From NCBI GenBank assembly GCA_009779515.1, contig WREE01000110.1, positions 1-6,556 of the forward strand: a stretch of 6,556 nucleotides of DNA. Reading direction: 5' to 3'. The position numbers were made by a program, and so were the translations under genes. This document shows, one piece after another, positions 3,960 to 6,556 of this stretch. Below the pieces are notes generated by a model. That model did no database searches. It had not been told where the DNA came from and saw nothing but the letters and a program-made list of their open reading frames with translations. Within the stretch, counting starts at the first letter, position 1. The number at the start of each line of letters is the position of its first letter. The DNA is from Symbiobacteriaceae bacterium. Its GTDB lineage: Bacteria; Bacillota; JAAYKD01; WRDA01.

Positions 3960-4145
3960 ATGCCCGAAAGACCAGCAACTGTTTACCTATGTGCCAACTG
4001 CGGCGAAGCCATCACCGCAGGGATGAGGTACCTGGAAGCCGGATCCCAGCAAATCTGCGAAGATTGCATCGCCCATCACACCGAAGAGGTTATCCAGCGG
4101 CTATTTAACCGCTATATGCTCACAGCCAGCCTGGAAAAAGGCTAA
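3960..4145 (+). CDS. Small zinc-ribbon protein, C-terminal half of the split second copy
   Basis: A 61-residue protein with C11-x-x-C14 and C33-x-x-C36. Most positions are the same as in residues 87-147 of the fused protein (ERPAT, CANC, EAITAGM, YLEAG, QICEDCI, EVIQR). The spacing C-x2-C-x18-C-x2-C with a hydrophobic hairpin between pairs suggests one structural zinc. Its own ribosome site, AAGGAGG (3945-3951), shows that it is translated separately and is not simply the broken end of a longer gene. Its role is unknown; a small adaptor of phage replication or anti-host function is conceivable. Confidence 0.72.
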   Translation: MPERPATVYLCANCGEAITAGMRYLEAGSQQICEDCIAHHTEEVIQRLFNRYMLTASLEKG

Positions 4146-4162
4146 AAGAAGGAGGTAAAACC

Positions 4163-4405
4163 ATGAGCACCAACACCCTAACCCTGGAGCAAGCCTACCA
4201 CAACTACACCCGAGGGGGGCAGATCGCTATTTTTAGCGCGGGTAGACTCATTGCCACCGCCACCGAAGATGTGCAGCTGAGCTATTTACACGAGTACGCA
4301 GAAGAGCGCCCCGACCGTTCCACCGATCGAAGCGCAACAAACAGCAAAGGAGAATTAGCTAACTGCATTGTAGCACGGGAGGGAGGGGATGTCAAGTGGC
4401 GATAG
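4163..4405 (+). CDS. Unknown 80-residue protein
   Basis: Begins at ATG behind a strong AAGGAGG, 17 bases after the zinc-ribbon gene. Its last ten bases overlap the start of the ATPase gene, so it is coupled to it. Residues 1-42 look folded: helix TLEQAYHNYT, then beta-like GGQIAIFSAGRLIATAT. The second half (about 45-80) is polar and probably disordered. No cysteine pair, Walker motif or membrane segment is visible, and I do not recognise the family. Its position suggests a helper of the ATPase, but that is a guess. Confidence 0.6.
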   Translation: MSTNTLTLEQAYHNYTRGGQIAIFSAGRLIATATEDVQLSYLHEYAEERPDRSTDRSATNSKGELANCIVAREGGDVKWR

Positions 4406-5616
4406 CCCAAAAAGCTATACCCTCCGCTGCCAAGATTAAGCTGCTGATATGGGGGCAGCCGGGCACAGGAAAAAGCCGGGTCGCCCTCTCCTCCCCCGCT
4501 CCCCTAGTGGTGGATTTAGAGGGGAGCACGGCGCTCTATGCCGGTGAGTTCGACTTTCTCCTTGCCGAAAAAGACCTACGAAAAGGCGAAGAAAAGCCGG
4601 ATATCAGCAGCTGCACCACCCTGGTTAAAGCTATAACTGATGAAATTATTGCCGGAGTTTACCCCGGCGTGGAAACCTTGGTTATCGACCCGGTTACCGA
4701 CTACTTAGACGAACTGGAGGGGCTACTGGCGGCGCAATATGAGAAGCGGCTGAAGGATATATCTGTCGCCGACTTAAGCGGCATCCAGCGGGCTAAGTAC
4801 TATGCCTACCGCCGGGAGGAGACGCGCAAAAGGCTAGACAAAATTAAGGCGCTTCCCCTGAACATTGTGTTGGTGGCTAGGAGCCGCTTAGTGTGGGAGG
4901 GACAAAGCGGCAACCTGCGACCGGCAGGTGAGACGGCGGACGTGCCTGCCATTGTGGAATCGGTTATGGACGTGGTTGTCCAGATGCAGAAAAGAGAAGG
5001 AGGGAAATACAAAGGGGTAGTCACCAAGACCCGCCTGGGGACGCGAGAGGGGGAAGTGGAGTTTGCGGACTTCGCGGATCTCATGGGGCAGCTCAAAGCC
5101 TTTGAGGAGAAAGCCAGAGCACCCCGGGTCACAGCTAGACCAGGGAAAAGTAACGGCACCCCCTACATAGGGCAGATTGATAGTACAGCTCAGCAGCAAG
5201 GGGCGGCGGCGGCAGCGCCAGCTACTACCGCTACCTTAAGCAAAAAGCAAGTAGACGAGGTATGGCACCTCCTGCGGGGGGACAGACAGCTTGCCTCCGA
5301 GCTGGTGAAAGTGTTTCGGTGCAAACGATTGGAAGAGATTACCGCTCAAGCCTTACCAGAACTCCTAGCTAAGGCTGAGGAGCTAGTTGCCAAGAAATAC
5401 CCTGTTGAGGAGCCAGACCCAGACCCGGAGGAAGAGGACGAGACCCTTACTCCTATGGAAGTCGCTTTGCTGGAGATGCAAATCGGCGCTTTCCTCAACG
5501 CCGAGGAAGTAGAAGAAGCCCTAAGAGAGCGTTTTAGTCGGCACTACACGAAACTATGGCGCAAAGAGCTGGCGGAAGCCGAAGAGATTATTGCCAAAGT
5601 AGGGTTACCATTTTAG
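4396..5616 (+). CDS. AAA_24/Sak4-like phage recombination ATPase with C-terminal extension
   Basis: A 406-residue protein. Walker A is GQPGTGKS at residues 20-27. A strand VVDLEG (38-43) follows, then Walker B LVIDP (95-99) and a sensor-like strand NIVLVARSR in the RecA-like core, which ends near 235. This fits the AAA_24 nucleotide-binding family, which includes Sak4, an ATP-using single-strand annealing protein related to RecA/RAD51 cores. Known Sak4 proteins are usually near 230-260 residues, so about 150 are extra here. A disordered alanine/glutamine linker (about 250-280) leads to a helical module (LSKKQVDEVWHLL onward), an acidic stretch (PDPDPEEEDE) and a second helical module to the end. 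The GTG start is supported by GGGAGGGAGGGG upstream; a nearby ATG at 4389 is out of frame. It lies just before the replication genes. Confidence 0.82.
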   Translation: MAIAQKAIPSAAKIKLLIWGQPGTGKSRVALSSPAPLVVDLEGSTALYAGEFDFLLAEKDLRKGEEKPDISSCTTLVKAITDEIIAGVYPGVETLVIDPVTDYLDELEGLLAAQYEKRLKDISVADLSGIQRAKYYAYRREETRKRLDKIKALPLNIVLVARSRLVWEGQSGNLRPAGETADVPAIVESVMDVVVQMQKREGGKYKGVVTKTRLGTREGEVEFADFADLMGQLKAFEEKARAPRVTARPGKSNGTPYIGQIDSTAQQQGAAAAAPATTATLSKKQVDEVWHLLRGDRQLASELVKVFRCKRLEEITAQALPELLAKAEELVAKKYPVEEPDPDPEEEDETLTPMEVALLEMQIGAFLNAEEVEEALRERFSRHYTKLWRKELAEAEEIIAKVGLPF

Positions 5617-5635
5617 CATCGAAGGGGACAATTAA

Positions 5636-5827
5636 ATGATTATACTACCAGAAGACAAATCAATTGTAGCCTTACTGTCTGCCGAAGATGCACAACAGTT
5701 GATGCTGGCGCTTTTTTCCAGCGAGAAGGAGTTGCCAGAAATGAGTGCGCTGGCGAAGATGGCTTATACCGTGATTAAAGCCAAAAGCGACTTTTATTAC
5801 CTAGTTCAGACACGGGAGGTAAGGTAA
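5636..5827 (+). CDS. DUF6291-like small phage protein
   Basis: A 63-residue acidic protein. The pattern ALLSAEDAQQLMLALF...ELPEMSALAKMAYTVIKA resembles the DUF6291-type proteins that often stand directly ahead of phage replisome organizer genes. Such proteins read roughly as 'LSDEDAGKLIKALF...PELSGLAKMAF..IK'. The function of the family is not known to me. AAGGGGACA gives a moderate ribosome site. The stop is one base before the ATG of the replisome organizer, so the two are translated together. The short length is usual or slightly under the family norm, with a few divergent residues at the end. Confidence 0.6.
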   Translation: MIILPEDKSIVALLSAEDAQQLMLALFSSEKELPEMSALAKMAYTVIKAKSDFYYLVQTREVR

Positions 5828-5828
5828 C

Positions 5829-6556
5829 ATGGCACGGCGCAGAATGTTCTCGGTGGATATTGTGGACACAGACAAGTTTCTTGATATGCCAGCAACAGCG
5901 CAGCTATTGTATTTTCACCTGGGCATGAGAGCGGATGATGACGGCTTTGTGGCATCACCCCGCAAGATTATGACCCTAGCAGGCTGTGGGCAGGACAACA
6001 TGAAGATATTGTTGGCAAAGGGCTTTGTCATTGCCTTCGAGAGCGGCGTATGTGTCATCACAGATTGGAATCAGAACAACCAAATTAGGTCAGACCGGTA
6101 TAAACCAACCGTGTATCAGCAGGAAAGGAGACAGCTTAAAACTGACGAAAACGGCTGCTACTACCTTGCCAGCGAGGAAGAGCAACATCCACTTGGTTTA
6201 CCTAATGGTAACCAAACGACAACCATTGAACAACCAGTGGTAGACCAGGTGGAAACCGTTGGTCAACCAAATGACAACCAAACGACAACCAGTGGTATAC
6301 CAAACGGCAACCAAATGGAAACCGTTGGTCAACCAGTGGTAGACCAAATGGAAACCCAGTATAGGTTAGGGGAGTCTAGGTTAGGAGAGGAGAGAGAGAG
6401 AGCGCCGCGCAAGCGCGGCTCCCCCTCCCCCCCTGGCGACAGACTCTTTTTCGGCGAATTTGGGAACGTGCTGCTGACCGAGGACGAAAAAAGCAAACTA
6501 GACCGACGCCTTGGTTCGCCATGTACCGCCGACTATATCGAGCAGCTGAGCGCCTA
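5829..6556 (+). CDS. Phage replisome organizer / replication initiator (incomplete at right edge)
   Basis: The first 242 residues are present. Residues 1-115 carry the hallmark N-domain of Gram-positive phage replisome organizers: MARRRMFSVDIVDTDKFLDM, YFHLGMRADDDGFV (28-41), a winged-helix core, and VCVITDWNQNNQIRSDRYKP (74-93). Residues 124-178 are five 11-residue repeats ([LIQ]P-x-x-[ND]Q-x-x-T), encoded by the iteron array, then two RLG units (179-186) and a basic/proline linker. From about 206 the DnaD-like C-terminal part starts (FFGEFGNVLLTEDEK) and continues off the edge. Such proteins bind the phage origin and load host helicase through DnaD/DnaI-like contacts. The ribosome site GGGAGG lies within the preceding gene. 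Confidence 0.9.
   Translation, partial: MARRRMFSVDIVDTDKFLDMPATAQLLYFHLGMRADDDGFVASPRKIMTLAGCGQDNMKILLAKGFVIAFESGVCVITDWNQNNQIRSDRYKPTVYQQERRQLKTDENGCYYLASEEEQHPLGLPNGNQTTTIEQPVVDQVETVGQPNDNQTTTSGIPNGNQMETVGQPVVDQMETQYRLGESRLGEERERAPRKRGSPSPPGDRLFFGEFGNVLLTEDEKSKLDRRLGSPCTADYIEQLSA
6194..6358 (+). repeat. Fifteen contiguous 11-base iterons: probable replication origin
   Basis: Counting from 6194 in steps of 11, every unit fits the pattern W-N-G-N-N-N-ACC-A-R. ACC at positions 7-9 is invariant in all 15 units, G at position 3 is present in 14, and A at position 10 in 11. Six units begin TGGT and so make a TGGT-NN-ACCA palindrome (6194 imperfect, 6238, 6260, 6293, 6326, 6337); the second unit has TGGT-A-ACCA. 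Three units make 33 bases, which gives the 11-residue repeats of the protein. Helically phased sites inside an initiator gene match the logic of lambda ori within gene O. Confidence 0.85.
6362..6385 (+). repeat. TAGGTTAGG direct repeat pair
   Basis: TAGGTTAGG at 6362-6370 and 6377-6385, spaced by 15 bases, just after the iterons. It encodes the RLG repeats of the initiator. It may be a second set of origin sites. Confidence 0.6.
6383..6434 (+). other. Purine tract, GC hairpin and pyrimidine tract after the iterons
   Basis: A 20-base purine run (6383-6402), then GCCGCGC-AA-GCGCGGC (6404-6419, a perfect seven-base stem), then a C-rich pyrimidine run to 6434. It lies inside the initiator gene and has no T-run, so it is not a terminator. 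It could be a structural part of the origin or simply coding for the proline/serine linker. Confidence 0.5.

Noticed and set aside
4806..5199. Long minus-strand frames opposite the ATPase
   Set aside because: They are antisense shadows of a gene with clear Walker motifs.
6025..6243. A 72-codon plus-strand frame
   Set aside because: It is out of frame inside the replisome organizer, which is open from 5829 to the edge and matches its family.
6194..6358. CRISPR array or simple coding repeat
   Set aside because: The units are contiguous 11-mers with no spacers, so it is not CRISPR. A purely protein-driven repeat would keep a 33-base period, not the 11-base one seen.

Overview
The window looks like the lysogeny-control and early replication region of a temperate phage or prophage of a Gram-positive host. 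I infer Bacillota, probably a Clostridia-class anaerobe. The grounds are strong AGGAGG-type ribosome sites, sigma-A-like promoters with exact 17-base spacers, a Hol_Tox-type small toxin, a Gp49/HigB-type toxin, and a replisome organizer of the kind common in Clostridia prophages. The species cannot be named from this sequence, and no integrase, structural or lysis genes lie inside the window.

Left arm (1-2025, all genes on the minus strand). Reading outward from the immunity region there is a short XRE repressor without a protease domain. Next comes a self-contained toxin-antitoxin operon: HigB-like toxin, XRE antitoxin, and a separate YgiT-type zinc-finger protein. Last come two small type I toxin modules, one complete (266-361) and one cut by the window edge (1-18). 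Plus-strand promoter and terminator signals around the toxins suggest antisense RNA antitoxins. The HigB operon is bracketed by two identical 47-base terminator repeats (525-571 and 1612-1658), like a 'moron' inserted behind the repressor.

Switch region (2026-2873). A cI/Cro-like divergent switch is built on two 15-base AACCC-N4/5-GGTT palindromes that lie on and inside a strong rightward promoter (TTGACT-17-TATAAT). It is followed by a second divergent switch: two ribbon-helix-helix (RHH) proteins transcribed away from each other by two strong promoters that share repeated GTTCACCA sites. Two regulatory switches of different protein folds in series is unusual.

Right arm (2874-6556, plus strand, one tightly packed operon). 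It holds a small RHH protein, a decayed short gene, and a tandem duplication of a coiled-coil/zinc-ribbon gene that is fused in the first copy and split into two genes in the second. Then come an unknown 80-residue protein, an AAA_24/Sak4-like recombination ATPase with a long C-terminal extension, a DUF6291-like small protein, and the replisome organizer (incomplete at the right edge). Inside the replisome organizer gene sits a 165-base array of fifteen 11-base iterons, a strong candidate for the phage replication origin.

Likely logic: the XRE repressor holds the rightward promoter off in the lysogen. On induction the XRE Cro-like protein and the RHH pair set the timing of the early operon, which supplies annealing/recombination and replication-initiation functions acting at the internal iterons. 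The toxin modules on the lysogenic strand would favour prophage retention or host defence.
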